Below are positions 1-7,792 of a stretch of 16,302 nt of DNA, piece after piece. How positions within the stretch are numbered: position 1 is the first letter of the stretch; each line of letters opens with the position of its first letter. A program made the translations under genes and the position numbers. The notes under the pieces were generated by a model, which ran no database searches, was not told the origin of the DNA, and saw only the letters and a program-made list of their open reading frames with translations. Location of the stretch: positions 1-16,302 of the forward strand of contig JAHRHW010000048.1 in the NCBI GenBank assembly GCA_019100305.1, given 5' to 3'. The stretch is from Candidatus Thiodiazotropha taylori. GTDB lineage: Bacteria; Pseudomonadota; Gammaproteobacteria; Chromatiales; Chromatiaceae.

Positions 1-688
1 CTGACAAACCGCTCAGATCGCACAACAGATCACTCAGATAGCCGGCAACCAAGTCAGGATTCGCCGTCTCAAGATAGGGGATTACTCCAAGACAGGGGGC
101 AGGCAGCCAGGTTCTCAAGGTAGCGAGATTCTCCTCTCGGGCGGCCATTTCCGGTTCCACCTGATTGGCAACCCAGCCGGTAAACGAGACCCCTGCATTG
201 AGCATGCATTCAGCGGTCATGAGAGCATGATTCAGGCATCCCAGACGCATACCGACAACCATCACCACAGGCAGCTCCAAAGCGCGCGCCAGGTCGGCAA
301 GCGTATCCTGTTCACCAAGCGGTACATGCCATCCGCCAACCCCCTCCACCAGAACATGTTCAGCCTCCTGGGCAAGGCTTTGGTAGCCGTCTACAATCTC
401 ACTGATATCGATCGATTCACCCGTCTGAACGGCGGCCAGATGTGGCGCGATCGCTGACTGAAAGACGAATGGATTGACCTGCTGATAGGGAAGTTCAAGA
501 CTGGACTGGGCCTGAATACGCAAAGCATCCTCATTACGTAGTCCTAGATCGGTATCCGCTGCCCCTGAGGCGATCGGTTTCATGCCGACGACCTGCTCAC
601 CCTGCTGCTGAAGCTTGTGCATCAAACCGAGGGTCACCTCAGTCTTACCACACCCGGTATCCGTACCTGTTATGAATAGACCTGCCAT
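1..688 (-). CDS. bioD: Dethiobiotin synthetase BioD, partial at the left window edge
   Basis: Dethiobiotin synthetase carries out the ATP- and CO2-dependent closure of the ureido ring of 7,8-diaminononanoate, the step before BioB, in the cytoplasm. Reading leftward from ATG 688 gives an open frame to the window edge (229 codons; the E. coli protein is about 225 aa, so little is missing). The N-terminus has the BioD P-loop GTDTGCGKT (residues 8-16), then MKPIASGA with Lys37 and Ser41 at the positions of E. coli catalytic Lys37/Ser41. A VEGVGGW motif, matching the family's EGxGG signature, follows around residue 115. It is the last visible gene of the bio operon, starting 8 bp after bioC stops, so co-transcription is likely. 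The stop codon lies outside the window. Confidence 0.95.
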   Translation of the reverse strand, partial: MAGLFITGTDTGCGKTEVTLGLMHKLQQQGEQVVGMKPIASGAADTDLGLRNEDALRIQAQSSLELPYQQVNPFVFQSAIAPHLAAVQTGESIDISEIVDGYQSLAQEAEHVLVEGVGGWHVPLGEQDTLADLARALELPVVMVVGMRLGCLNHALMTAECMLNAGVSFTGWVANQVEPEMAAREENLATLRTWLPAPCLGVIPYLETANPDLVAGYLSDLLCDLSGLS

Positions 689-696
689 CTCTCTTA

Positions 697-1566
697 CTAC
701 CTGCCCCGGGGATCCAATTGATGCAGTGGAACACGACACGCCGCAGCAACTCCGGTTTCTGCCGGAGCCCAGGCGTGACCATAGACCACTTCGTAACTGG
801 CCGGCAGTTTATCATCAACTCTGAACTGCTCGTAGGCCTGAATCATGGCACGCATCCGCCCTTTTCCGGTCAACCCTTTGGCTCGCTGCGCGGTAACGTT
901 ATGCGCACCCAGGGTCTTCAGGTCGCGCATCAGGGAAGGCACGTCCTCGTAGCTGAGAGAGATTCGATCCACGTCCACAACCGGCTCGGCCAGCCCGGCA
1001 TGCAGCATCGCATCCCCAATGTCGTGCATATCGGCAAATGGCGAAACATGGCTGTAGCCATCCACCTCCGACCAGCTTGTGCGCAACTCTTTCAGGGTAT
1101 CGGGACCAAAGGTTGAGAAAAGCAACATGCCATTGGGTCGCAGCACTCTCAGAAACTCCCGCATGGTTCCCGCCAGGTCGTTACACCACTGCAGCGCCAC
1201 ATTGGAAAAGATCATATCCACAGATTGATCTGCCAGCGGCAGCTGCTCCGCATCACCGCAGATACAGGGAGCCCGTTTAAACCAACCTCCCTGCTTACGC
1301 ACCTGCTGCAACATCGGCAGAGCGAAGTCGAGGGCGATGACCCGGGATTTCACATAGTGTTTACCCAGCGCACGGGTGGCATCCCCGGTTCCGGCACCAA
1401 CATCCAGCACCACCTCGGGTTGATGGCGGATGTAGGCGAGACGTTCGATCATCCGCCCCGCGATCTCTCGCTGCAACTCGGCCACCTCATCATAGTGTGG
1501 AGCCGCACGGGAGAAGGCGGCACGCGCCTGACGTTTGTCGATCATCGCGGCGGTTTCGACACTCAT
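697..1566 (-). CDS. bioC: Malonyl-ACP O-methyltransferase BioC
   Basis: BioC uses S-adenosylmethionine to methylate the free carboxyl of malonyl-ACP, disguising it so that fatty-acid synthase can elongate it to pimeloyl-ACP methyl ester. The 289-aa protein is a class I methyltransferase. Motif I VLDVGAGTGD is at residues 53-62, an acidic ALD at 78-80, and SNVALQWC at 121-128, which matches the SNLAVQWC of E. coli BioC. The conserved N-terminal AAFSRAAPHYDEVAELQ also fits. Its start overlaps the bioH stop by 4 bp, which favours translational coupling. A second methionine at residue 8 (MIDKRQ) aligns better with E. coli BioC and is an alternative start. The protein is somewhat longer than E. 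coli BioC (about 250 aa). Confidence 0.95.
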   Translation of the reverse strand: MSVETAAMIDKRQARAAFSRAAPHYDEVAELQREIAGRMIERLAYIRHQPEVVLDVGAGTGDATRALGKHYVKSRVIALDFALPMLQQVRKQGGWFKRAPCICGDAEQLPLADQSVDMIFSNVALQWCNDLAGTMREFLRVLRPNGMLLFSTFGPDTLKELRTSWSEVDGYSHVSPFADMHDIGDAMLHAGLAEPVVDVDRISLSYEDVPSLMRDLKTLGAHNVTAQRAKGLTGKGRMRAMIQAYEQFRVDDKLPASYEVVYGHAWAPAETGVAAACRVPLHQLDPRGR

Positions 1567-2333
1567 CCTATCGCCTCCAGACTCTCCAATACCAACTTTT
1601 CAGTCTCCAGCGGATGGGATAGGAAAGGGGTATGTGCGGCCCGTGCAATGGTATGCGTAGTGGCTTCAGGCAGCCATTGCCGGAGGCTCTCCGAGGCACC
1701 GCTTGGCGCCAGGGTATCACGACCGCCATAGATCCAGCTGGTGGGACAGCTGATCCCCTTCAGGCGCTCGCGCAGATCACAATGTTTGAGTAACTCAAGA
1801 CCCGCCTGCAACGCCTCAGGATCGGGATCGGGGCGCTCCTGCAGCCTGCTTTTGAGACCACGTATCACTTCCACCGCCATATCGCTGCCTAGCATCTGCA
1901 AGGCCAGAAACCGCTCTAACGCCCGGCTCATATCATCACCCAGCAGTTCGATAAACTGCTCCAGGGTTTTCAATTTCATGGCATGCGGCCAATCTTCTGC
2001 GCTAACGAATCTGGGCATTCCGGCAATCACCAATACCCCATTGACCCGCTCCGGCGCCTGCAGCACCGCCTCCATCGTCACCATCGAACCGAGTGACCAA
2101 CCGAGCCAGATCGCCTGTTTCGGCGCCACTTCCAGGCAGGATTCCGCCCAGCACCGGAGCTGCTCCTGTCCGGCATAGGGACTGTGCCCATGACCCGGCA
2201 GATCGATCAGCGTCACCCGGTAGTGCTTGGCCAGTAGTTGGTCAAAGTCGTACCAGACCGACGAGTTCATCCCCCAGCCATGCAGCATCACCAGTTCCCT
2301 GCCCTGCCCAAGCGTCTCGACAGCCAATTTCAT
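1563..2333 (-). CDS. bioH: Pimeloyl-ACP methyl ester carboxylesterase BioH
   Basis: BioH hydrolyses pimeloyl-ACP methyl ester, ending the BioC-initiated chain elongation and releasing pimeloyl-ACP for BioF. The 256-aa protein is an alpha/beta hydrolase. The oxyanion-hole region LHGWGMNSSVW is at residues 17-27, the nucleophile elbow GWSLGS contains Ser80, and Asp206 (YGGRDTLAP) and His234 (AAHTPF) complete the triad; the E. coli triad is Ser82/Asp207/His235. It overlaps bioF upstream and bioC downstream by 4 bp each, so it belongs firmly to the operon. In E. coli bioH stands apart from the bio operon; here it is integrated, as in pseudomonads. The initiator ATG overlapping the bioF stop supports the start. 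Confidence 0.95.
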   Translation of the reverse strand: MKLAVETLGQGRELVMLHGWGMNSSVWYDFDQLLAKHYRVTLIDLPGHGHSPYAGQEQLRCWAESCLEVAPKQAIWLGWSLGSMVTMEAVLQAPERVNGVLVIAGMPRFVSAEDWPHAMKLKTLEQFIELLGDDMSRALERFLALQMLGSDMAVEVIRGLKSRLQERPDPDPEALQAGLELLKHCDLRERLKGISCPTSWIYGGRDTLAPSGASESLRQWLPEATTHTIARAAHTPFLSHPLETEKLVLESLEAIG

Positions 2334-3490
2334 CTCTGCTCCAGAGGTAGACTCTGCAGTGCGTCCAGCAACCGGTCGAGCTGTCGTTCAGTATGATTTG
2401 CACTGAAGGTGATACGTAATCGGGCCTGCCCGTCGGGAACTGTCGGTGGTCGTATGGCGGTCACCAGGATGCCTTTCTCCTCCAACTGTCTGCTCCACAG
2501 CAGAGCCTGCTCGGCGCTGCCGGTGATTAGGGGTTGAATCGGGGTCTCCGATGGCATCAAGGGTAAACCCATCGCTTCACCAGCCTGGCGGAATCGGCCG
2601 ATCAACTGAGTCAGCCTTTCCCGACGCCAGCTCTCCTGCTGAGCGATACGCAGACTGACCCGGGTCGCCTCCGCAAGCGCTGAAGGCATCGCGGTGGTAT
2701 AGACATAGCTGCGGGATTTCTGGATCAGGGTTTCGATCAGCGCCTCGCTGCCGGCGACAAAGGCACCAAAGGTACCGAAGCCTTTACCCAGGGTTCCCAT
2801 GAGAATCGGAATCTGCTCGATACCCAGACCGAAATGGGCCAGACTTCCGCCGCCTGTATCACCCAGCACACCAAGACCGTGTGCGTCGTCCACCATCAGC
2901 CAGGCATCCTGTTTGCGGGCGATCGCTTGGTACTCATCAAGTGGTGCGAGATCCCCGTCCATACTGAATACCCCATCGGTGACAATCAGTTTCCGCCCGC
3001 TCGAGCAGCTTTCAATCTGTCGCTTGAGACTCTCGCTATCGCTGTGTTTAAAACGTTTCATCCCGGCTGGACAGAGTGCCCCAGCATCCACCAGGGATGC
3101 ATGATTCAGTCGATCCTCAAACAGCCAATCATGGCGTCCCAGCAGGGCACTGGCGACACCGAGGTTGGCCATGTACCCGGTCGAGTAGAGCAGCGCCCTC
3201 GGTCGCTTGGTGAACTCAGCCAGCTCCTCTTCGAGAGCGTGATGAGCCGTACTGTGGCCATTGATCAAATGGGCAGCGCCACTCCCTACCCCATACACAT
3301 TCGCCGCCTGTTGCAGCGCCGCGATCACCTCCGGATGGCTTGCCAGCCCCAGATAGTCGTTACTGCAAAAGGTCAGCATTGGCCGCCCGTCGACAACCAT
3401 CTCTGTCTGCTGTGGAGTTGAGACAACCCGGCGTCTGCGATAGAGCCCGGCCTCACGCTGACGTCTCAGCTGTTCCGCCAATCCGTTCAT
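2330..3490 (-). CDS. bioF: 8-amino-7-oxononanoate synthase BioF
   Basis: BioF is a PLP-dependent enzyme that condenses pimeloyl-ACP with L-alanine to give 8-amino-7-oxononanoate, releasing CO2. The 386-aa length is normal for the family. Visible features are FCSNDYLGLA (41-50), the glycine-rich GSGAAHLINGH (69-79), RLNHASLVDA with the PLP-stacking His (127-136), DDAHGLGVLG (201-210) carrying the PLP-binding Asp and His, and the Schiff-base lysine in TLGKGFGTFG at Lys236, the same number as in E. coli BioF. It starts 41 bp after bioB stops and its stop overlaps the bioH start. No strong Shine-Dalgarno stands close to ATG 3490 (a GGAG is about 14 bp away), so the start rests on homology. Confidence 0.96.
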   Translation of the reverse strand: MNGLAEQLRRQREAGLYRRRRVVSTPQQTEMVVDGRPMLTFCSNDYLGLASHPEVIAALQQAANVYGVGSGAAHLINGHSTAHHALEEELAEFTKRPRALLYSTGYMANLGVASALLGRHDWLFEDRLNHASLVDAGALCPAGMKRFKHSDSESLKRQIESCSSGRKLIVTDGVFSMDGDLAPLDEYQAIARKQDAWLMVDDAHGLGVLGDTGGGSLAHFGLGIEQIPILMGTLGKGFGTFGAFVAGSEALIETLIQKSRSYVYTTAMPSALAEATRVSLRIAQQESWRRERLTQLIGRFRQAGEAMGLPLMPSETPIQPLITGSAEQALLWSRQLEEKGILVTAIRPPTVPDGQARLRITFSANHTERQLDRLLDALQSLPLEQR

Positions 3491-3531
3491 ATCAGTTGCT
3501 TCGACTCCGGCCAGCGGGCGAGCGCAGATGA

Positions 3532-4542
3532 TTACACGGCCTGCGCTTTCTGACAGGGAGTCTCGGCCGCCTTGACCTCTGTCTCGACCAACGCCTCGGT
3601 TTTCATCCCCAGACGCTGCAGTAGTGCTCTATCCCGGTCCGCTTCAGGGTTGTCGGTGGTGAGTAAGCGCTCACCGTAGAAGATCGAGTTTGCCCCGGCG
3701 AGAAAACAGAGCGCCTGCATCTCGTCACTCATCTCTCCCCGTCCGGCCGAAAGTCTGACATAGGAGTTGGGCATCAGAATTCGCGCCACGGCGATGGTGC
3801 GTACGAACTCAAGGGGATCCAGATCCTCGACCTGGGAGAGTGGTGTGCCTTCGATCTTGACCAGCATGTTGATCGGCACCGACTCGGGATGTTTCGGCAG
3901 ATTGACCAGCTCCCGCAACATACTGGCCCGATCGCGTCTCGATTCCCCCATACCGAGGATGCCTCCGGAACAGACATTGATCCCGGCATCACGCACATGG
4001 GAGAGGGTCTGCAATCGATCATCAAAGGTTCGAGTGGTGATCACCTCGCCGTAGAATTCCGGAGAGGTATCCAGATTGTGGTTGTAGTAATCCAGGCCGG
4101 CATCGCGCAGACGTTCCGCCTGTTGTTCGGTGAGCATACCCAATGTCAGGCAGGTCTCCATGCCCATCCCGTTGACCGCTTCAACCATCTCAATCACCCG
4201 TTGCAGGTTCTTATCGGTTGGATTACGCCAGGCTGCTCCCATGCAGAAGCGGCTGGCACCTTTCTGTTTTGCCGATTCTGCGGCTTTCACCACATCCTGC
4301 AACGGCATCAACTTCTCGGCCTCCAGCCCCGAGTCATACTTGGCGCTCTGGGAGCAGTAGCCACAATCCTCGGCACAGGCACCGGTCTTGATGCTCAGCA
4401 GGCTGCTCATCTGAATCTGATTGGGATCAAAACGCTCCCGATGCAGGCTCTGGGCTCGAAACATCAGGTCGTTGAATGGCAGATCGAGCAGGGCCTCGAT
4501 CTCATCCAGAGTCCAGTCATGGCGTAACGGGCTGTCGGTCAT
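3532..4542 (-). CDS. bioB: Biotin synthase BioB
   Basis: BioB is the radical-SAM enzyme that inserts sulfur into dethiobiotin to form biotin, using a [4Fe-4S] and an auxiliary [2Fe-2S] cluster. From ATG 4542 the protein is 336 aa. The radical-SAM motif C-x3-C-x2-C is Cys56/Cys60/Cys63 within KTGACAEDCGYCSQSAKY, only three residues offset from E. coli. Further family blocks are FCMGAAWRNP, GLDYYNHNLDTSPEFY, CSGGILGMGE, VPINMLVKIEGTPL and RLSAGRGEM. An upstream in-frame ATG at 4605 would add 21 residues that do not look like BioB; MTDSPLRHDWT aligns with the E. coli N-terminus, so 4542 is preferred. It is the first gene of the operon, with a promoter candidate at 4659-4667. Confidence 0.96.
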   Translation of the reverse strand: MTDSPLRHDWTLDEIEALLDLPFNDLMFRAQSLHRERFDPNQIQMSSLLSIKTGACAEDCGYCSQSAKYDSGLEAEKLMPLQDVVKAAESAKQKGASRFCMGAAWRNPTDKNLQRVIEMVEAVNGMGMETCLTLGMLTEQQAERLRDAGLDYYNHNLDTSPEFYGEVITTRTFDDRLQTLSHVRDAGINVCSGGILGMGESRRDRASMLRELVNLPKHPESVPINMLVKIEGTPLSQVEDLDPLEFVRTIAVARILMPNSYVRLSAGRGEMSDEMQALCFLAGANSIFYGERLLTTDNPEADRDRALLQRLGMKTEALVETEVKAAETPCQKAQAV

Positions 4543-4639
4543 GATATCCACCAGGTTGTACAATAATCGATCACTATCGGGTCGCGGGGAGTCTATGGTA
4601 ATCATTGACCCACAACAGTCAACCAGGATTACATCAATT

Positions 4640-4659
4640 AGTTTACTAATGTATAAACT
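4640..4659. promoter_or_regulatory. Inverted repeat overlapping the bioB promoter, possible operator
   Basis: AGTTTA (4640-4645) and TAAACT (4654-4659) form a 6-bp inverted repeat with an 8-bp spacer, touching the proposed -10 and the predicted transcription start. The half-sites contain GTTTA/TAAAC like the BirA consensus TTGTAAACC-N14/15-GGTTTACAA, but in the opposite order, and the outer bases do not match. A repeat of this size is expected by chance, so only the position makes it a candidate. Confidence 0.2.
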
Positions 4660-4667
4660 TTATACCA
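4659..4667 (-). promoter_or_regulatory. Candidate extended -10 promoter for the bio operon
   Basis: Reading on the minus strand, TGG followed by TATAAA forms an extended -10 element (TGnTATAAA). It lies in the AT-rich intergenic stretch upstream of bioB, about 117 bp before ATG 4542. No convincing -35 is seen, which is acceptable for an extended -10 promoter. The start of transcription would fall near 4652. Confidence 0.4.
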
Positions 4668-4812
4668 CAAGGCCTATTTTGGGATCCCTTGGCGAGACAG
4701 ATTGTCGACCTCTGCCGATAACCTCTCGATCCCCTATACTGGGCTGACAGCAAAGGTTAGACTGAAAATCGACTCACTAGGATCACTGAGCACCGATCCG
4801 CCACTGATATCC

Positions 4813-5538
4813 ATGGATGGAGCGATGAAGTCCAACTGGCTTGAGACACTATTGAAACAACTCTACCCACAGAACTGTCTGCTCTGTGGTGCACAAACCG
4901 ATCATGGAAGCCGTTTTTGCGACCCCTGTTATCAATCGCTACCCTTCAATCGCCACGCGTGCCCCCGCTGCGCTCTGCCACTTCCCCCCGACGCTCCTGC
5001 TGAAAGCCGCTGCGGCGCCTGCCTCAAAAGTGAACTGCCCTACGCTTCATGTCACACCGCCCTGCGTTACGAAGCACCATCCAACCATCTGATCACACAG
5101 CTTAAATTCCGTCACCAGCTGCATCTGACCAGACCGCTCGCCCGATTGCTCATCGATCGTCTGGGTGAGCTGCAAAATCCACCGGATCTACTGCTTCCAG
5201 TACCGCTACACCAACAGCGCATGAGAGAACGGGGGTTCAATCAGGCTCAAGAGTTGGCTCGGGTGGTCGCGAAGCACTACCAGATCCCCCTCGAAGACCG
5301 TCTGGTGAAACGCACACGCAATACCAAAGCCCAATCCGACCTCAGCGAACGCTTGAGGCGAAACAATCTCCGCCATGCTTTTCGCGTTCATGGCAGCCTG
5401 CAGGGCAGCCGGGTGGCGATCCTGGACGATGTGATCACCACCGGATCAACCATCAATGAAATGAGTAAGACGCTGCAACGCTATGGTGCTGCTGAAATCA
5501 CTGTCTGGGCTGTCGCCCGATCGACAATCGAACGATGA
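4813..5538 (+). CDS. comF: ComF-family phosphoribosyltransferase (GntX-like)
   Basis: Members of this family are linked to DNA uptake and gluconate/DNA utilisation; the biochemical substrate is poorly known. From ATG 4813 the protein is 241 aa. The N-terminal half has paired cysteines (22/25, 36/39, 50/53, 67/70), probably two zinc sites. LKFRHQ follows near residue 98, LPVPLHQQRMRERGFNQA at 128-145 is a ComF hallmark, and the PRPP-binding loop VAILDDVITTGST is at 201-213. The frame stays open upstream to a TTG at 4702, but those 37 residues are not ComF-like. ATG 4813 and ATG 4825 are both possible starts, and neither has a good ribosome binding site. It is divergent from bioB; this neighbourhood is common in gammaproteobacteria, where gntX lies next to bioH in E. 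coli. Confidence 0.88.
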   Translation: MDGAMKSNWLETLLKQLYPQNCLLCGAQTDHGSRFCDPCYQSLPFNRHACPRCALPLPPDAPAESRCGACLKSELPYASCHTALRYEAPSNHLITQLKFRHQLHLTRPLARLLIDRLGELQNPPDLLLPVPLHQQRMRERGFNQAQELARVVAKHYQIPLEDRLVKRTRNTKAQSDLSERLRRNNLRHAFRVHGSLQGSRVAILDDVITTGSTINEMSKTLQRYGAAEITVWAVARSTIER

Positions 5539-5539
5539 T

Positions 5540-5568
5540 TTCCATGCGTGGAATTTGTAAACTTTTTT
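5540..5568 (+). terminator. Weak candidate terminator after comF
   Basis: Directly after the comF stop, TTCCA (5540-5544) and TGGAA (5549-5553) form a 5-bp stem with a 4-nt loop, followed by a T-rich stretch ending in six Ts (5563-5568). The stem is short and not GC-rich, so termination efficiency may be poor. Confidence 0.3.
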
Positions 5569-5597
5569 ACTTCCGAGGGACCAATTTAAACCATTGT

Positions 5598-5606
5598 TGG
5601 TATAAT
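5598..5606 (+). promoter_or_regulatory. Extended -10 promoter for the HDOD gene
   Basis: TGG immediately followed by a perfect TATAAT makes an extended -10 element about 115 bp upstream of ATG 5722. No good -35 exists at 16-18 bp spacing. Transcription would begin near 5613 and give an untranslated leader of roughly 110 nt. Confidence 0.55.
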
Positions 5607-5721
5607 GGGGCCGATGCCAAAGGAGAATAAACAGACGGCATAAAATTTTCATGACTGAACAGGTCCTTCAGATTCTACCCACAGGAACCGAGGTTGAGCA
5701 CTGCCTGTTCACGAGGTACCT

Positions 5722-6579
5722 ATGTCGACACTGTGGGAAAAAATCACCCAGGACTGCAAGCTTATCACCTTGCCTGATGTCTATATCCGTCTAAAAACCA
5801 TCATTGACACTCCGGAATATCGCCTCGACGATGTCGCCGATACCATCCGTAGCGACCCGGCCCTGACCACCCGCGTCCTGAAACTGATCAACAGCCCCTA
5901 CTTTGGCCTGGCGAGTAAGATCGAGACCGTATTTCGCGCTGTCTCCCTGCTTGGGACACAGCAGATTCATGACCTAACACTGGCCACCTGCATCTCCGAT
6001 TCGTTACATGAGCCGGCCGACAGCAGGTTTGACATGCAGGACTACTGGCGACGCAGTATCTTCTGTGGCCTGGTTGCCCAAGGCATCGCCAGACGCATGG
6101 GCCTGATAGACAGTGAACGGTTGTTTGTCTGCGGCCTGCTGTTCGACCTCGGTCACCTGATCATGCATCAGAGCATCCCGCAAGAGACCCGGCAGGCACT
6201 CCAGCAATCTCAACAACGCTCCCGACCACTGGTGGAAGTGGAGCGAGAGCTGATCGGTTTGGATTATGCGCGGGTCGGCGCCACCTTGATGCGTCAATGG
6301 AGCTTCCCGCTCTGTCTCGTCGAGACCACAGAGTTTCATAACGAGCCACTACGCGCCAAACACCACCCGGCGGAGACCGCAATGGTTCATATCGCGGTCA
6401 TGGTGAGCGAAACCCTGATGGGAAATGGCGAGCTGGGCGAAGGCCTCAACACCCCTCAGCCGGCGGCGCTGGAGAGAACCGGTCTGGATCTGGCAGCCTG
6501 CCGCACAATCGCTGAAGAGGTGGAACCCGGGATTGAGCATATCCTGCATACCATCTATCCGCTGAAAAACGCCTCCTAG
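5722..6579 (+). CDS. HDOD-domain signalling protein
   Basis: The HDOD domain is a relative of HD phosphohydrolases, usually without catalytic activity, found in bacterial signalling proteins. The 285-aa protein starts MSTLWEKITQDCKLITLPDVYIRL, with the family's LPxxPxVxxxL-like opening around residues 15-25. SDPALTTRVLKLINSPYFGL (44-63) and RAVSLLGTQQIHDLTLA (72-88) are typical HDOD blocks. In the position of the metal-binding His-Asp pair the protein has Phe141-Asp142 (GLLFDLGHL), so hydrolytic activity is not expected. No signal peptide or membrane segment is seen and no second output domain is fused. The start is supported by CGAGG (5712-5716) 5 bp before the ATG. The gene is monocistronic in appearance, between comF and a convergent DUF4124 gene 12 bp away. 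Its partner and process cannot be told from the sequence. Confidence 0.85.
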   Translation: MSTLWEKITQDCKLITLPDVYIRLKTIIDTPEYRLDDVADTIRSDPALTTRVLKLINSPYFGLASKIETVFRAVSLLGTQQIHDLTLATCISDSLHEPADSRFDMQDYWRRSIFCGLVAQGIARRMGLIDSERLFVCGLLFDLGHLIMHQSIPQETRQALQQSQQRSRPLVEVERELIGLDYARVGATLMRQWSFPLCLVETTEFHNEPLRAKHHPAETAMVHIAVMVSETLMGNGELGEGLNTPQPAALERTGLDLAACRTIAEEVEPGIEHILHTIYPLKNAS

Positions 6580-6591
6580 TGGACCACGCAG

Positions 6592-6909
6592 TCAACGCTT
6601 GAGTGGGCAGGTACTCCGGGTGTTAGGTCGCTTGCTGATCGTTTTGACCACAGTTTTTTTTCGTGGCTTGGACTTCGGCTTCGGCTTTTTCTTCGGAGTG
6701 AGGGAGACTTTTGGCGCTTTGCGCATCTCCATGGTGGAGAATGTACTGGTATCGATGGGTGCCCGCTGACTGCCCTTCGGCGGCGGTGATTGGCTGTAGT
6801 GCACCTTGCCGTTTTCGTCATACCATTTGTAGATCGCAGCCTGAGCATACAGCGGCAGCAGTAGCAGCAACAGACAAGCGGCTGACCAGCATAGGTTTCG
6901 TTCCTTCAT
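6592..6909 (-). CDS. Small exported DUF4124-domain protein
   Basis: From ATG 6909 this is a 105-aa protein with an N-terminal signal peptide: basic MKERN, a run of leucines, then YAQA before AIYKW. The segment AIYKWYDENGKVHYSQSPPP is the DUF4124 signature, a small domain of unknown function common in gammaproteobacterial secreted proteins. The C-terminal half is rich in lysine, proline and arginine (PKKKPKPKSKPRKK) and probably disordered; it could bind a polyanion, but that is inference. AAGGA stands 7 bp before ATG 6909 and decides this start over the upstream codon at 6987. A TATATT at 6955-6960 (minus strand) could be its -10. It lies 153 bp after gspB, so it may be transcribed separately. 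Confidence 0.8.
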   Translation of the reverse strand: MKERNLCWSAACLLLLLLPLYAQAAIYKWYDENGKVHYSQSPPPKGSQRAPIDTSTFSTMEMRKAPKVSLTPKKKPKPKSKPRKKTVVKTISKRPNTRSTCPLKR

Positions 6910-7062
6910 CCTGCGTTCCTTGGGCTTAACCACATAAAAATTCAGTGAATAATCAATATACCCTAAACACTGAACAACAGGCCACACCGCAGCCCCTGGC
7001 TTATCGGCTCGACCCTACCGTCTGTCCGGAGATTCGCTGATTTCCTGAACGGCAGGCCCCGC

Positions 7063-7791
7063 TTAGAGATTTCCCAGAGGAAAAATAAACCGTTCCCCCA
7101 TGTGCTCCATAATCACCCCTTCAGGCAGTATCTCGATCAGTAAAGGACCTTCAGCCAGATAGTCTCCCTCCCGGTACTTCTCCATGTTGACCAGCACATA
7201 GCGTTTCAGCGGGCGAGGATCATAGCTGTGAATATCAATATTCATCGCCGGCAGATTGGATACGAATCCACCCGGCATATCGTGCAGCGGAATGGCCTTC
7301 GGCGGCGGTGGCTTCGGGGCTGGGGGCGGGGCCTGGACCGGTTTTGCGGTCACCTTGGGCTGGGGAGTCGGCTCTGTAGGTTTGGTGACCGTTTGGGCTG
7401 CTTGAGTCGTCGGCTCTACAGGCGCTGCCTGAACCGCCACCGTCGCCGCCTTGGGTTGCGGCTTTACGGCAGGCGCAGCCTGACCGGGTCTTACCGGTCT
7501 GGCAGTCAGCTCCCCAGGAGGACGCGCAGGCTCGGCAACCGGAGCGGCTTTGGCGGCCGGCTCGGGCACCGCATTGGCCTGAGATTGGGAATCCGGCTGC
7601 GCTCCGTTCTGAATGCCACCCAGGTAGAGACCGATGGCCAGAATGGCCATCCCCATCAGCGACAGCAGACCCCACCTGAGACGACTGCCAGCCTGACTCT
7701 GCTGCTCCGAGGCTTGCGCTGAAATACCTGGCACCTTACCCAGTTTATGCTGCCGTTCCGCCTTTTTCAGGGCTTCCAGAATCAGCGACAT
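7063..7791 (-). CDS. gspB: General secretion pathway protein B (GspB/ExeB-like)
   Basis: GspB works with the ATPase GspA to place the GspD secretin of the type II secretion system in the outer membrane. From ATG 7791 it is 242 aa. The N-terminus MSLILEALKKAERQ is characteristic of the family, and one membrane segment lies at about residues 39-60. A long Pro/Ala/Thr-rich linker (about 65-165, including PPPAPKPPPP) would span the periplasm. The C-terminal T2SSB domain (about 168-242) starts near IPLHDMPGGFVSNLPAMNIDIHSY and ends with an RYVLVNMEKYREGDYL-type strand pattern. The gspA stop and this start are 1 bp apart (TGATATG), a coupled arrangement that supports 7791 rather than the upstream ATG at 7824. 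The low-complexity linker is normal for the family. Confidence 0.9.
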   Translation of the reverse strand: MSLILEALKKAERQHKLGKVPGISAQASEQQSQAGSRLRWGLLSLMGMAILAIGLYLGGIQNGAQPDSQSQANAVPEPAAKAAPVAEPARPPGELTARPVRPGQAAPAVKPQPKAATVAVQAAPVEPTTQAAQTVTKPTEPTPQPKVTAKPVQAPPPAPKPPPPKAIPLHDMPGGFVSNLPAMNIDIHSYDPRPLKRYVLVNMEKYREGDYLAEGPLLIEILPEGVIMEHMGERFIFPLGNL

Positions 7792-7792
7792 A

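Noticed and set aside
5555..5563. TTGTAAACT, 8 of 9 bases of a BirA half-site downstream of comF
   Set aside because: No matching GGTTTACAA half lies 14-15 bp away, and it is not upstream of a biotin gene.
5656..5711. 8-bp inverted repeat TGAACAGG/CCTGTTCA in the HDOD leader, ending at its ribosome binding site
   Set aside because: Perfect 8-bp pairs with loops of up to 50 nt are expected several times by chance in 16 kb; position alone is weak evidence.
5651..5794. Small open frame starting at ATG 5651 overlapping the start of the HDOD gene in another frame
   Set aside because: No Shine-Dalgarno at useful spacing (AGGAG is more than 20 bp upstream) and no recognisable protein content.
6941..6974. 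7-bp inverted repeat TTCAGTG/CACTGAA around a possible -10 upstream of the DUF4124 gene
   Set aside because: Chance-level; kept only as a remark about a possible promoter.
7228..7722. Long plus-strand open frame opposite gspB, rich in Arg, Gly and Leu
   Set aside because: Antisense shadow of the Pro/Ala-rich GspB linker; the low complexity keeps the opposite strand open.
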